Of a DNA stretch of 64,000 nucleotides, positions 27,352 to 36,551 are shown piece after piece. The translations under genes were made by a program, and so were the position numbers. The notes under the pieces were generated by a model. That model made no database searches. It was not told the DNA's origin and saw nothing but the letters and a program-made list of their open reading frames with translations. The DNA lies in contig CAZNXJ010000024.1 in NCBI GenBank assembly GCA_964577115.1, positions 1 through 64,000 of the forward strand, given 5' to 3'. Position 1 is the first letter of the stretch; each line of letters begins with the position of its first letter. The DNA comes from CAZNXJ01 sp964577115. Its GTDB lineage: Bacteria > Planctomycetota > Planctomycetia > Pirellulales > Pirellulaceae.

Positions 27352-27644
27352 GGCTCCCTCACCTGCTCGCGATGAAACGCTCCCCGGCGGTCAGCAGACT
27401 CGTGGCGCCAGCGCATGCGAGGCTAACGGCGACCATGGGGTGGCGAGGACGCCAAGCGACGCTGGCACCTGCGCGTCCATTCTAATCGTGCTGCGCGTGT
27501 TCTCCGGAGTCGGGCAAATTGCAACCACCATGCCGCGGGCAGTCCCGATTCGCTTTTTCTCACGCATCGACAGACGCTCCCGCTGTTACTTGGCATGCAA
27601 GCTGCTCGTGGGTGGCCTGGAGACGCTTTTCAGGGAGGCTCGCA

Positions 27645-28061
27645 ATGGTTCGCTACGTCGCCATCGGTTTTGGCTGTGTACTGATCGTGTTGGGCATCCT
27701 TGGTTGGATCCCGGCAGTGGCGCCCGACGGGCGGCTTTTCGGGCTGTTTGCAACCGGCACCCTGTACAACGTGTTTCATATTGTGACCGGTCTGGTTGCC
27801 TTGATCGTCGGCTTCACAACGCAGCGCGCTGCGCGGCACATGTTCCAGTTTCTTGGAGTGGTCTATTTGATTGTGGCTGCGCTCGGCTTCTTTGCCGGTG
27901 ACCGGCTTGACGTTCTCGAGGCAAGCCTTGCCGACCATGTTCTGCATGCAGTCATGGCGCTGTTTGCTCTATGCATCGGATTCTTGCCGACGCCCGAGCA
28001 CCGTTATGCGCAGCCGAACACCCGCATGGCCGCCGAATCACGTCAACCGCGTGGAATTTAA
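27645..28061 (+). CDS. DUF4383 four-helix membrane protein
   Basis: The product is 138 aa with four hydrophobic segments: YVAIGFGCVLIVLGILGWI, then a loop, NVFHIVTGLVALIVGF, FQFLGVVYLIVAALGFFAG, and HVLHAVMALFALCIGF. The LYNVFHIVTG and DHVLHAVMA segments with conserved His, and the short GDRLDVL loop, match DUF4383. AGGGAGG at 27632-27638 decides the start at 27645 over an earlier in-frame codon. It lies 86 nt before the oxidoreductase gene on the same strand. Function unknown; the family is often encoded near stress or redox genes. Confidence 0.82.
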   Translation: MVRYVAIGFGCVLIVLGILGWIPAVAPDGRLFGLFATGTLYNVFHIVTGLVALIVGFTTQRAARHMFQFLGVVYLIVAALGFFAGDRLDVLEASLADHVLHAVMALFALCIGFLPTPEHRYAQPNTRMAAESRQPRGI

Positions 28062-28147
28062 ATGGCTCGTGCAGTCATTGCCTACTGCCGAACCACAAAC
28101 CGGAACTCGCTTCCGACAAACGCACTTAACATGCGAGGAGATTCATC

Positions 28148-29722
28148 ATGGGCTCGCATCCCCCTTCTATTCATCCGTTATGGGAAAACGCCGGTCTGAT
28201 CAATCGCGGAGCCTTGAACGAGGATTTGCGGACGGATGTGTGCGTTGTCGGCGCCGGTATCGCAGGTGTGAGTGTCGCCTATCAGCTCGCCCGCGAGAAC
28301 CAATCGGTAGTCGTCATTGACGATGGAGCCATCGGTGGCGGAGAGACGCTACACACGACCGCTCACCTGAGCAACGCGTTTGACGATCGATACTCCGAGA
28401 TGGAGAAAGTCCATGGCGAGGAGCTTACGCGTCTAATCGCGGCCAGTCATACGGCAGCGATCGAACAGATCGACGAGCTGATTTACACCGAAGGAATCGA
28501 CTGCGACTTTGAACGGCTTGATGGTTATCTCTACGTGCCGGAAGGCAAGTCTCGGGACATCCTGAACAGCGAGCTGGAAGCGGCACACCGCGCGGGCCTG
28601 AAGGATGTCGAGCTACTCGATCGGGTGCCGGGGCTTGCGTTCGACACGGGGCCCTGTCTGCGGTTTCCGCGGCAGGGACAGTTTCACCCGATCAAGTACC
28701 TCCGAGGACTCGTCGCGGCGGCGGAGAAGCTGGGCGTTCGTTTCCATGGTGGAACCCGAGCGAAAAGTATCGACGGCGGTATTCCGGCCAAGGTTGTTAC
28801 CGATAGCGGCCGAGTCATTACGTCCGGGGCGGTCGTCGTCGCCACGAATACACCGATCAACGACATGTTCGCCATTCATACCAAGCAGGCGGCCTATCGG
28901 ACGTATGCCGTCGGCCTGCGAGCGCCGCGTTCGGCATTTCCCAAGATCCTGCTGTGGGACGAATCCTACCGCCCGGAAAATACTGCGACGGAAGCCTATC
29001 ATTACGTACGGTTGGCCGAGGATGATCATGACTCGACGCGTGTAATCATGGTGGTGGGTGGCGAAGACCATAAGACCGGGCAGGCGGACGATGGCGAACA
29101 GCGACTCGACCGGCTGGAGGCGTGGGCCCGCGAGCGTTTCCCGGGCCTCGAGGAAGTCGCCTATCGCTGGTCGGGACAGGTCATGGAACCGGTCGACGGC
29201 GTTGCCTACATTGGCCTCAATCCGGGTGATGAGGAAAACGTATTCATCGCAACTGGCGATTCCGGGATGGGTATGACGCACGGCACCATCGCCGGGATGC
29301 TCCTTCGCGACCTGATCCTGCATCGCGACAATCCCTGGGCCCGGCTTTACGATCCGTCGCGCGTCCGCCTACGTGCGGCCGGCGAATACGCTCGAGAGAA
29401 CCTCAATGTCGCGGCCCAGTACACGGACTACTTGACGCCTGGCGAAGTGGAATCGGTGGAACACGTCGTCCGGGGCAGCGGAGCACTCATCCGCCGCGGA
29501 ATGACCAAAATCGCGGTCTACCGGGACGAGAACGGAACGCTGATCGAGCGTTCCGCGGTGTGCCCGCACATGGGATGCATCGTTCAGTGGAACGATTCAT
29601 CGAAGACGTGGGATTGCCCCTGTCACGGCTCGCGGTTTGACTGCACGGGCCGGATGATCAACGGGCCAGCAAACACGGACCTGGCCGAAATCGAAGAATC
29701 GGAACGCGCGCGTGTGAAATAG
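28148..29722 (+). CDS. FAD-dependent oxidoreductase fused to a Rieske [2Fe-2S] domain
   Basis: The product is 524 aa. The N-terminal dinucleotide-binding motif is VCVVGAGIAGVSVAYQLA at about 28-45, and the D-amino-acid-oxidase (DAO) fold continues to about 385 (GMTHGTIAGMLLRDLI). The C-terminal Rieske domain has CPHMGCIVQWN and CPCHGSRFDCTG, giving the two Cys-x-His pairs of a [2Fe-2S] cluster. This DAO-Rieske fusion is known from many bacteria with unassigned substrates, and the Rieske part is presumed to pass electrons to or from the flavin. It follows the DUF4383 gene and ends in a clear terminator-like hairpin. No signal peptide is evident; cytoplasmic. Confidence 0.9.
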   Translation: MGSHPPSIHPLWENAGLINRGALNEDLRTDVCVVGAGIAGVSVAYQLARENQSVVVIDDGAIGGGETLHTTAHLSNAFDDRYSEMEKVHGEELTRLIAASHTAAIEQIDELIYTEGIDCDFERLDGYLYVPEGKSRDILNSELEAAHRAGLKDVELLDRVPGLAFDTGPCLRFPRQGQFHPIKYLRGLVAAAEKLGVRFHGGTRAKSIDGGIPAKVVTDSGRVITSGAVVVATNTPINDMFAIHTKQAAYRTYAVGLRAPRSAFPKILLWDESYRPENTATEAYHYVRLAEDDHDSTRVIMVVGGEDHKTGQADDGEQRLDRLEAWARERFPGLEEVAYRWSGQVMEPVDGVAYIGLNPGDEENVFIATGDSGMGMTHGTIAGMLLRDLILHRDNPWARLYDPSRVRLRAAGEYARENLNVAAQYTDYLTPGEVESVEHVVRGSGALIRRGMTKIAVYRDENGTLIERSAVCPHMGCIVQWNDSSKTWDCPCHGSRFDCTGRMINGPANTDLAEIEESERARVK

Positions 29723-29784
29723 CCGTAACGGCAGACGTGGCCGAACGCCCGACCACGTTCGCACGCATCGCGCGATCCGCATGT

Positions 29785-29832
29785 CCCCGGCGAGCCCGGA
29801 AGTGGGACTCGAGCTCGTCCGGGGATCTTTTT
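29785..29832 (+). terminator. Intrinsic terminator of the DAO-Rieske gene
   Basis: CCCCGGCGAGC (29785-29795) pairs with GCTCG, a bulged T, then CCGGGG (29813-29824). A run of T (29828-29832, TTTTTG) follows. It lies 62 nt after the stop at 29722, before the convergent SMP-30 gene. Confidence 0.7.
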
Positions 29833-29847
29833 GTTTATGGCGCCCGT

Positions 29848-30915
29848 TCAGGCGACACCCGCACCACGGGTTTCGACATACACGGCGTAGATCGATTGGC
29901 TCGCCGCCATAAACAGCCGATTGCGTTTCGGACCGCCAAAACACACATTGCCACATATTTCCGGTAGGCGAATCTGGCCAATCCGATCCCCATTCGGCGC
30001 AAAGATGTGAACGCCGTCGTACCCGTCGCCCACCCAGCCGGCGCTGCTCCAGATGTTCCCGTCCACATCCGCACAAATGCCGTCGGCTAGGCCGGCTTTG
30101 CCGTTGAGCTCCATCGATGTGAACTCGCGTCCGTTGGCGAGCTTTTTCTGATCGACGACGTCCCACACCATGATGTTCTTCGGAGCATCCGAGTAGTGTG
30201 TGGAGCCGGTCTCGGCCACGTAAAGTTTTTTGAGATCAGGCGAGAAGCAAAGGCCGTTGGGCTTATAGATCTCATCCGTCACTTTGCTTAGCTTGCCGTT
30301 CTGAGGATCGATGCGGTAGACCGCCTCCTTAATCTCCAGTTCGCCCTTATGTCCTTCATAGTTCATGAGGCTCCCATAGCCCGGATCGGTAAACCAGATG
30401 CCGCCATCCGGATGCACGATGACGTCATTGGGCGCATTGAGAGGTTTGCCTTCGAAGCTATCGGCAAGCACCGTGATAGTTCCATCGTGCTCGTACCGGA
30501 CCACGCGGCGATTACCGTGTTCGCACGAAATCTGCCGCCCCTGCCAGTCGAACGTGTTGCCGTTACTGTTGCCCGCCGGCCGCCGCATCACGCTGACGTG
30601 TCCATCGTCTTCGAGCCAGCGAAGTTGGATGTCGTTGGGAATGTCGCTCCACACGAGGTATTTGCCAACGGCATTCCAGGCCGGCCCTTCGGCCCAGAGC
30701 ATCCCCGTGTGTAGCCGCCGAATCGGCGAATTGCCAAGCTTGTATTTGGCGAATCGCTCGTCCAGCACCACGACATCCGGATCGGGATAGCGGACGGGCG
30801 GGGCATCAGGGCCATAATCGCGCGCGAAGGCGGTAGCTCCAATCGCCGCGATCGTCGCGCCGAGAAAGCCGCGGCGTCCCAACTTCATCTGGCTGCGTGT
30901 CTGCTGGCTCATCAT
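29848..30915 (-). CDS. SMP-30/gluconolactonase-like protein with Tat signal
   Basis: The product is 355 aa from one of two adjacent ATGs (30915 or 30912). LGRRGFLGATIAAIGATAF is a twin-arginine signal. The beta-propeller shows LHTGMLWAEGPAWNAVG, GNSNGNTFDWQGR, LNAPNDVIVHPDG and IWFTDPGYGS, then KPNGLCFSPDLKKLYV and LADGICADVDGNIW. The EGP, N-D and D-G residues give the metal ligands (Glu, Asn, Asp) of SMP-30 lactonases. It probably hydrolyses a sugar lactone in the periplasm. A longer frame from 31002 lacks signal-like content. It is divergent from the DUF1559 gene. Confidence 0.88.
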   Translation of the reverse strand: MMSQQTRSQMKLGRRGFLGATIAAIGATAFARDYGPDAPPVRYPDPDVVVLDERFAKYKLGNSPIRRLHTGMLWAEGPAWNAVGKYLVWSDIPNDIQLRWLEDDGHVSVMRRPAGNSNGNTFDWQGRQISCEHGNRRVVRYEHDGTITVLADSFEGKPLNAPNDVIVHPDGGIWFTDPGYGSLMNYEGHKGELEIKEAVYRIDPQNGKLSKVTDEIYKPNGLCFSPDLKKLYVAETGSTHYSDAPKNIMVWDVVDQKKLANGREFTSMELNGKAGLADGICADVDGNIWSSAGWVGDGYDGVHIFAPNGDRIGQIRLPEICGNVCFGGPKRNRLFMAASQSIYAVYVETRGAGVA

Positions 30916-31293
30916 GGTTGTTCCCCATCGCTTGTCGAACGGCGAATACTCGGACACGTAAACAATGGGACACATTGTTCTTCGAGTTCCGAGCGATTGC
31001 AATTCGGGAGTTTCGCGTCAGGAGCCGCTGTGATCTCCCGCGAACCCAGCCGCTCGCGATACCCGCGGAAAACCTCCCGTCCGCTCCCAATGTTTCACCA
31101 GCCCATCTCACGGGTTAAGCGGCATTCCCCCCATTTGCTGGATGTTTCTAGCAGTTACAACTATACTGAGCGCAACTTATCGGGAACCTCTCGATTCACT
31201 CCCGGAATCTCTCGTCCGGGTTCGGCCCCGCTCAGTTGCTGAAGTCGAGGGGCACTGTCTGTCAGTTCGGGAATCACGCAGGGCAACAAGATC
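30916..31293. other. Divergent intergenic region, SMP-30 / DUF1559
   Basis: Nearly 380 nt between divergent starts. A TATACT-like hexamer occurs around 31161 but has no good -35 on either strand. No protein frame with motifs was found. The region presumably holds both promoters. Confidence 0.4.
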
Positions 31294-32259
31294 ATGCAGC
31301 GGCTTGCTGTTCAGCCATCGCTCCTTTCACGCGTGCGGCCTGCCTTCACGCTTGTGGAGTTGCTCGTCGTCATCGCGATTATCGGTGTTTTAGTCAGCCT
31401 TTTGCTGCCGGCTGTGCAGATGGCTCGCGAGGCCGCTCGGCGAATGAGCTGCCAGAACAACATGCGGCAGCTTGGCATTGGTTTGCACCTGTTTCACGAC
31501 ACGCATCGCGTTTTTCCCGCATCCGGCTGGACGATGGCCGGACCGGGCAACCCGGCGGGCAAGTTCGTGGGCTGGCGGCCGATGGTATTACCCTACCTCG
31601 AACAAGAGAACGTTCGAGCACTCTACAATTTCGAGCTCAACTGGTGGGAGGAGCCCAATTTGTCGCTGGCTGGCCAGTGGCTGGATGTGTTTGTCTGCCC
31701 GAGCACGATCAGCCGCGCGGGAGCGACGGAACTGACCGCGAAACCGCCGCGGCCTGCCATCACGGCGCCGCGCCCCTTGGGCCCCACGGACTATGAAGCG
31801 ATCATGGGCGTGCAGCCCTGTGTGGACCCGGTGCACTATGCGACCCAGGAAACCAATCGTTCGGTCATGTTTCGCAATTCGCGCGTTTCCATGGGCCATA
31901 TTTCCGATGGGTCGTCCAATACCATCTGTGTCGTCGAATGCGCCGCTCGCCCGCTCGTCTTCCAGGGCCGCAAAGCGGTTCCCGGTCTTTTCAACGATCA
32001 AGGGCAAGGGTGGGCGGATAGCGAAGGGCCGTTCAGCCTCGACGGCAGCAACGAGGACGGGACCATTCAATGCTTAGGGCTCGTTCAGACTCCGCGCGCC
32101 ATCAATGCCACGAACGGCAATGAGCCGTACGCGTTTCATCCACAAGGTGCGAACATGTTGTATGCGGACGGCCATATGAGCTTCGTCGCCGACACGGTGT
32201 CCTTAAAGCTGTTCGCCGCCCAAGTCACTCACAAGGGCAATGAGACGACCTTCGAGTAA
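31294..32259 (+). CDS. DUF1559 protein with type IV pilin-like N-terminus
   Basis: The product is 321 aa. RPAFTLVELLVVIAIIGVL is a prepilin-type cleavage and methylation motif, with Ala rather than Gly before Phe18 and the conserved Glu22. The mature stalk continues AREAARRMSCQNNMRQLG, typical of DUF1559 (SBP_bac_10), and the C-terminus has the signature FHPQGANMLYADGHMSF. These pseudopilins are massively expanded in planctomycetes and are probably processed by PilD-like peptidase and assembled or displayed at the surface. The role of individual copies is unknown. It is transcribed alone and convergent with the GTPase operon. Confidence 0.93.
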   Translation: MQRLAVQPSLLSRVRPAFTLVELLVVIAIIGVLVSLLLPAVQMAREAARRMSCQNNMRQLGIGLHLFHDTHRVFPASGWTMAGPGNPAGKFVGWRPMVLPYLEQENVRALYNFELNWWEEPNLSLAGQWLDVFVCPSTISRAGATELTAKPPRPAITAPRPLGPTDYEAIMGVQPCVDPVHYATQETNRSVMFRNSRVSMGHISDGSSNTICVVECAARPLVFQGRKAVPGLFNDQGQGWADSEGPFSLDGSNEDGTIQCLGLVQTPRAINATNGNEPYAFHPQGANMLYADGHMSFVADTVSLKLFAAQVTHKGNETTFE

Positions 32260-32338
32260 CCTAGCGAGGTGACTCATCGAGGAAGCTGGGAGCCTTCGCG
32301 CGGCCCGTCAGGCAGGCCACGGCACGCGGTAACTCGCG

Positions 32339-33964
32339 CTACCGCCGCATGCCAGCCACGACCTCGAGCAGGCCGCGTCCGGCGTTGCGAAGCTGGCTGA
32401 GCACGGTGCGGGCGCGGCCTTCATCGAGTTCCGTATGGAGCGTGCGCAATAGAGCGCTTGCCCGGGCGTCGCCAAGCAGCGCGATCATGGCTGGCACGAG
32501 CCATTGTTCGACGCCGTAGGCTGACTCGGCTTCGGGTGCCAGACACACCGGAATCACGCCGCGCAGCTTGCCTTCAAACAGCGACTGCGTGTACGCGACG
32601 GCCTCATGAATGCTGGTTTCCTTGGGACCGATCGGCTGCTGCCAATTGTACGGTGGGTTCCACTCCATCACCGGGCTGAGCCCATCGATGTGAGTCAGCA
32701 CGCCGAGCATCGCGGGCGGTTTGAAGCGCGGCTGTGAAGCGAACCATGCGAGCGTTTCATCAATCATCCGCAGGTCGGCCTGGCGCGCGGGCGAGGTGGC
32801 TTTCATAACGACCAGCACGATATCGGCCCAGCACGCCGCTTCCCGAATCCGCTCGCGCTGCGCCTCCGTTAAATCCGCCGCGCTGTAACCCGGTGTATCC
32901 AGCACATGGACCTGCTGCCCGCTATGGGTCAGCGTCAATTTGTGCACGGGCAACCCGTTTGCCGAATCCGACGCCGGGCGATGCTCGTCACGCACCGTCG
33001 CGCCACTCGCCGCGGTCGCGATCGCCTGAATCAAGCTCGACTTGCCCGCTCCCACCTGCCCGACCAGCGCGACCGTGACCACGTCGGTTTCGCGTGCCGT
33101 TTCCTGAGCCTTCGCGGCGCCGGCGCTTGTAGGCTCGACCGGGACCTCGGTAGCCGCCGCGGTAGCGTTGAGCCGCGCGAGGACTTCGCGATAACGCCGA
33201 GCTCCTCCGCGCAGCCGCCCACTATTCATCTCGATCAGATACTTCCCCACGTAATGCACGTAAACGCCGAAGAAGGCTTCAAGCACATTGGCTTGGATCT
33301 GTTTGCTAGCCGAGTCCATCGCCACGCGCGAGGCGACATAGCGTCCGAGCGCGGCGGGGTTGAAGGCGAGCGATAGGGCCCAGGTCGCGTCGGCGGCCAG
33401 CTTCATCCAGCGCGGAGCGCGCGCCAGCGCGCGCCACTGCCGCAAGGTCAGCAGGGTACTGCCCGGCACGTATTTCTGAATCCAATCGGCAGTGTCCTCC
33501 AGGGCGAGCTGTGCCGCGGCGAGGATTTCGAGCACGGTGAGCGCGCTGAGCGGATCTTTGGTCTTCGGGTGATAGTGCTGAGCCACTCGCAGCGCGAGAT
33601 CCATTGCCGTTTGCAGGTAGAAGTGAGGATCGACGAGCTGTTCGGGTTTAACTTCGCCCGCTCGCTTGGAATAGCTCGTGACGATCTCGAGAGCCGCCTC
33701 GTCACGCGGCGTCCAATGCCGCGTCGACCGCCGATCGGGCTCCCATTCCGGCAGCAGCCGCCGATGCCACCAGCGCAGTAGAACGTAGCCGATGCCCCAG
33801 CAAAGCGGCGTCGCCCACAACAGCCAGCGCCAGCGATCGCTCTGCCACAGAGCCCAGCCGCCGGCGGCGATGAAGACGGCGATGGGAATCAGTAGCAACA
33901 GACCGATCAGCGCCGGGCGCCAGAGCTTCAGGAGCCGTCGGAAATCGGACTGTTCTTTTTCCAT
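32339..33964 (-). CDS. Membrane-anchored GTPase (second gene of a GTPase pair)
   Basis: The product is 541 aa. Two N-terminal membrane helices (about 17-36, 46-64) are followed by a long helical region, about 80-255. The C-terminal half is a Ras-like G domain with G1 GQVGAGKS (302-309), G3 DTPGYS (356-361) and G4 LTHID (TKxD variant). The architecture resembles bacterial dynamin-like or YcjF/EngB-type proteins with the G domain placed last. The start MEKEQ at 33964 overlaps the 3' end of the other GTPase gene by 37 nt, so both are made together. It probably acts at the inner membrane, perhaps as a hetero-oligomer with its neighbour. No named family is claimed. Confidence 0.82.
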   Translation of the reverse strand: MEKEQSDFRRLLKLWRPALIGLLLLIPIAVFIAAGGWALWQSDRWRWLLWATPLCWGIGYVLLRWWHRRLLPEWEPDRRSTRHWTPRDEAALEIVTSYSKRAGEVKPEQLVDPHFYLQTAMDLALRVAQHYHPKTKDPLSALTVLEILAAAQLALEDTADWIQKYVPGSTLLTLRQWRALARAPRWMKLAADATWALSLAFNPAALGRYVASRVAMDSASKQIQANVLEAFFGVYVHYVGKYLIEMNSGRLRGGARRYREVLARLNATAAATEVPVEPTSAGAAKAQETARETDVVTVALVGQVGAGKSSLIQAIATAASGATVRDEHRPASDSANGLPVHKLTLTHSGQQVHVLDTPGYSAADLTEAQRERIREAACWADIVLVVMKATSPARQADLRMIDETLAWFASQPRFKPPAMLGVLTHIDGLSPVMEWNPPYNWQQPIGPKETSIHEAVAYTQSLFEGKLRGVIPVCLAPEAESAYGVEQWLVPAMIALLGDARASALLRTLHTELDEGRARTVLSQLRNAGRGLLEVVAGMRR

Positions 33965-35133
33965 AGGTTTGCTGCTTGAGACAACTGTTCCTGCCAAATC
34001 CGCTCCAGGTCCTTTTCGCTCGGCGCATTGCCCGCTTCAACTTCACCAAAATACCAGCTGCATGCTTTACCCAGAGCGAACGTGTAAGCGTACGCAGCGC
34101 TCGCATTGACCGCCATGCCGACGTAAGGCACGACTTTAAGCGCTTCGCGCAAGGCGGTCCGCAACACGATTCTACCGGCCAGCGGCGCGGCGAGCCGCAA
34201 GAACGTGCGTGTATTCATCCGCTGGCCATATATCTGGGCCAGACGGTGGACCATATGCGTCTGAACGGCCGTCACGACCGGAATGTCGATCCACGGAAGC
34301 GGCACGCTCGCCGCCGCCGCGGCCAGTGTGCTGTAGCCCAGCACGTACGGCAAGGCACGGCGTTCGTTCAGATCGCGGAGCGGCTGAAGCATCGTGTCGA
34401 GGCTCAGCAGCGACTGGCGATACGCCGCCGGTAGAAGTTCAATGAGCGCCTGTTTGAGCCGAGCTCCGCCAAAATCCGGTGGTATAAAGCCTTCCTCCGG
34501 TTTCGTAATATCGAGCGGAACAATGCGATCGACGAGCCCTTCGAAGCGTTCGCGCTGCGCGTCAAGCTGCTGGCGCATCCGGGGCGGAAGCGTCTCGGGC
34601 CAGGTCTGATCCACGGCCGACGATTCGAATAGGTCGGGCTGTGGGTGTTGTTGCCGCGGATAGGCCTCATGGAGGCAACTGAGCACGAGCAACACCGGGC
34701 GCTTCGGCTTTGCCGCGCGAATGGTCCGCAGTGGCTTGATGACATCTTCCAGCGCGTCATCCATGAGCCGAGCCGTGACGATGACGACGTGAGCCATCTC
34801 GTCGAACGCCTTCAAATCTTCCTCCGGCTGGTACGTGGCTTCGCCCAATCCGCGTGTATCGAGGAACGTAACCAGCGGCGCTTCGGGGGCGGGAAAGACG
34901 TATTGGCGAGAAAACCGAGTTTGCGGGCGGAAGCCATCGCCGATCACGGCATCTTCGGCTCCCGTCAGATACCGAATGATTGTCGTCTTCCCACTTCCCG
35001 TTTTTCCAAAAAGCCACAACACCGGAACGGGCGCATGCTGCAATATCCGCTGTCGTTCGGCTTTGTAGGCGTCCTCGGTCAGAGGTCCTTTGCGCCACGG
35101 CCATTGCCAACGAACCCGCTTACTCTCACCCAC
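33928..35133 (-). CDS. GTPase with C-terminal DUF697-like hydrophobic region
   Basis: The product is 401 aa from a GTG start at 35133. The G domain is N-terminal: G1 GKTGSGKT (43-50), G3 DTRGLG (92-97), and the G4 position reads VLSCLHE, not the canonical N/TKxD, so guanine selection may be relaxed or the alignment shifted. The C-terminal half has hydrophobic helices (ALPYVLGYSTLAAAAASV, PLAGRIVLRTAL, VVPYVGMAVNASAAYAY), resembling DUF697, which in other proteins follows a GTPase and carries membrane-binding segments. It is the first gene of the pair. A possible 66-codon leader frame overlaps its start as GTGGGTGA. Confidence 0.82.
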   Translation of the reverse strand: MGESKRVRWQWPWRKGPLTEDAYKAERQRILQHAPVPVLWLFGKTGSGKTTIIRYLTGAEDAVIGDGFRPQTRFSRQYVFPAPEAPLVTFLDTRGLGEATYQPEEDLKAFDEMAHVVIVTARLMDDALEDVIKPLRTIRAAKPKRPVLLVLSCLHEAYPRQQHPQPDLFESSAVDQTWPETLPPRMRQQLDAQRERFEGLVDRIVPLDITKPEEGFIPPDFGGARLKQALIELLPAAYRQSLLSLDTMLQPLRDLNERRALPYVLGYSTLAAAAASVPLPWIDIPVVTAVQTHMVHRLAQIYGQRMNTRTFLRLAAPLAGRIVLRTALREALKVVPYVGMAVNASAAYAYTFALGKACSWYFGEVEAGNAPSEKDLERIWQEQLSQAANLWKKNSPISDGS

Positions 35134-35326
35134 GCAAATAGGCTCCCCAAGGTGCCGATAGAAACATGCCGCGGCGGTTGAACATCGCCTTGACTGCTAA
35201 GTCTACGCCATCTCGCGGCGCGGCGGGAGCCGCCCAGCCCTTGTGCTCGCTCACCCTTTCATGGTTGGGCGAAGACCAATTCGGCTTCCTATCCACCAAC
35301 TTCGAGCGAATTTCTTGAGATTCCAT
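35126..35326 (-). CDS. Possible 66-aa leader ORF overlapping the GTPase start
   Basis: An ATG at 35326 opens a 66-codon frame (MESQEIRSKLVDRK ... PWGAYLRG) whose TGA lies inside the GTG start region of the GTPase gene (GTGGGTGA), an overlap often seen in coupled genes. There is no strong ribosome-binding site and I do not recognise the protein. It could be a real small protein, a coupling leader or chance. Confidence 0.25.
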   Translation of the reverse strand: MESQEIRSKLVDRKPNWSSPNHERVSEHKGWAAPAAPRDGVDLAVKAMFNRRGMFLSAPWGAYLRG

Positions 35327-35567
35327 GCGGCGTGTGCCAGAGACGCTTGTCCCGGGCAGCTTGGCACATGACCTGCTGCGCTTGCCGTTTGTTCGGCAAT
35401 TCCCGGCTGGTGCATATATGCCGGAGGGGGTGTCGCTGGCCGCAGCCCTCAAGGCAGCGGCGAGCAACGCTTCCGTTGCGCGCACCACGCGTGGAACGAG
35501 CCGATGTGCGTCGCCTGGCCACGTTTGGCATGCGTTCTTTTAGCACTTGAATGGGAGAGGTAGTGGA
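35327..35567. other. Intergenic region upstream of the PDZ gene
   Basis: No supported gene between the GTPase operon (minus) and the PDZ gene (plus). GGGAGAGG directly before 35568 is the ribosome-binding site of the PDZ gene. No promoter or operator could be made out. Confidence 0.4.
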
Positions 35568-36551
35568 ATGAGCTGGAAAACCGTTTGGACCGTACTTCCC
35601 GGATGCGTTCTCGCCGGAACGCTGGCCGTCGCAACGCCGACCTTCGGCCAACAGACACCGGGCGCGCCGCCCCGCGCGGACGCCGACTCGGCCGAGCAAG
35701 CCGCCCCCGCGCAGGCCGAAGCAGAAGCTCAACTCGATTTCGATCAGCTCGACCCGTTCGACGACGAGCAGCTGCGCGACGCGCCGCCCGAAGGTGATCC
35801 ACCGGCACCGCCGGAATCGCGCGACCCGCATGCGGAGCAGCAACCGCTTCAGCCCGAGAATCAACCGCTCGATGAAACGCCGGCCGACGAGCAACAGCGA
35901 ACACAATTTGACGAGCCGTATCAAGACGGCGAGCAACGGGATGCGCAGCGCGACGAACGTCGCGCTGCCGACCCGTCGCAGGATACCGCGTGGCTGGGGA
36001 TTTATATGGGCACCGAACAAACTGCTCAACAACAAGGTGTCCAGGTCACCCAGATCTATCCCGCGGGTCCGGCGGCGCGAGCTGGTATTCGCCCGGGTGA
36101 TCTAATCGTGTCGATTGACGGCCAACAGGTCGCGACCAATGACGAATTGGTCAAAGTGCTTGAAAACGTTCCGGCGCGCTCCGAAGTAGAAGTTCTGGTC
36201 GTGCGCAATGGTCGCGAGATACCGCTCACCATTCGAACCGCAGCCCGATCGGCCTTTGCCGGACAACAGAGGATGCGTGGCGGCGATCGATTCTACACGG
36301 GTCAGTACGAGCAAGGGCTATATGACGGACCGCCGCAGGGGATGACGATGGAAGCTCACCGCCGCCTCGAGGAGCAGCACCAGCGACTGGAAGAGCAGAT
36401 CATGGCGTTGCGACAGGAAGTGGCGGAACTGCGCGAGATGCTCATGGCCCAGCAACCTCAACAGCAGTCGCAACCAAATCTCGAGCCCACGACGCCCGAG
36501 AATCCGGAGCAAGGTCAGGCCACCCCGCCTGCTCCCGGCAATGAGCCTTAA
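35568..36551 (+). CDS. Secreted PDZ protein with acidic linker and coiled coil
   Basis: The product is 327 aa. The start is fixed by GGGAGAGG just before ATG 35568; a TTG at 35547 is the alternative. A signal peptide (VLPGCVLAGTLAVATPTFG) precedes about 110 residues rich in Asp, Glu, Gln and Pro. A PDZ domain at about 140-225 has TAWLGIYMGTE, QVTQIYPAGPAARAGIRPG and LIVSIDGQQV. A coiled coil (EAHRRLEEQHQRLEEQ, LRQEVAELREML) and a Gln/Pro tail follow. No catalytic domain is present, so it is a periplasmic scaffold. It resembles in plan, but not in sequence detail, the PDZ gene at 20.8 kb. Confidence 0.8.
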   Translation: MSWKTVWTVLPGCVLAGTLAVATPTFGQQTPGAPPRADADSAEQAAPAQAEAEAQLDFDQLDPFDDEQLRDAPPEGDPPAPPESRDPHAEQQPLQPENQPLDETPADEQQRTQFDEPYQDGEQRDAQRDERRAADPSQDTAWLGIYMGTEQTAQQQGVQVTQIYPAGPAARAGIRPGDLIVSIDGQQVATNDELVKVLENVPARSEVEVLVVRNGREIPLTIRTAARSAFAGQQRMRGGDRFYTGQYEQGLYDGPPQGMTMEAHRRLEEQHQRLEEQIMALRQEVAELREMLMAQQPQQQSQPNLEPTTPENPEQGQATPPAPGNEP

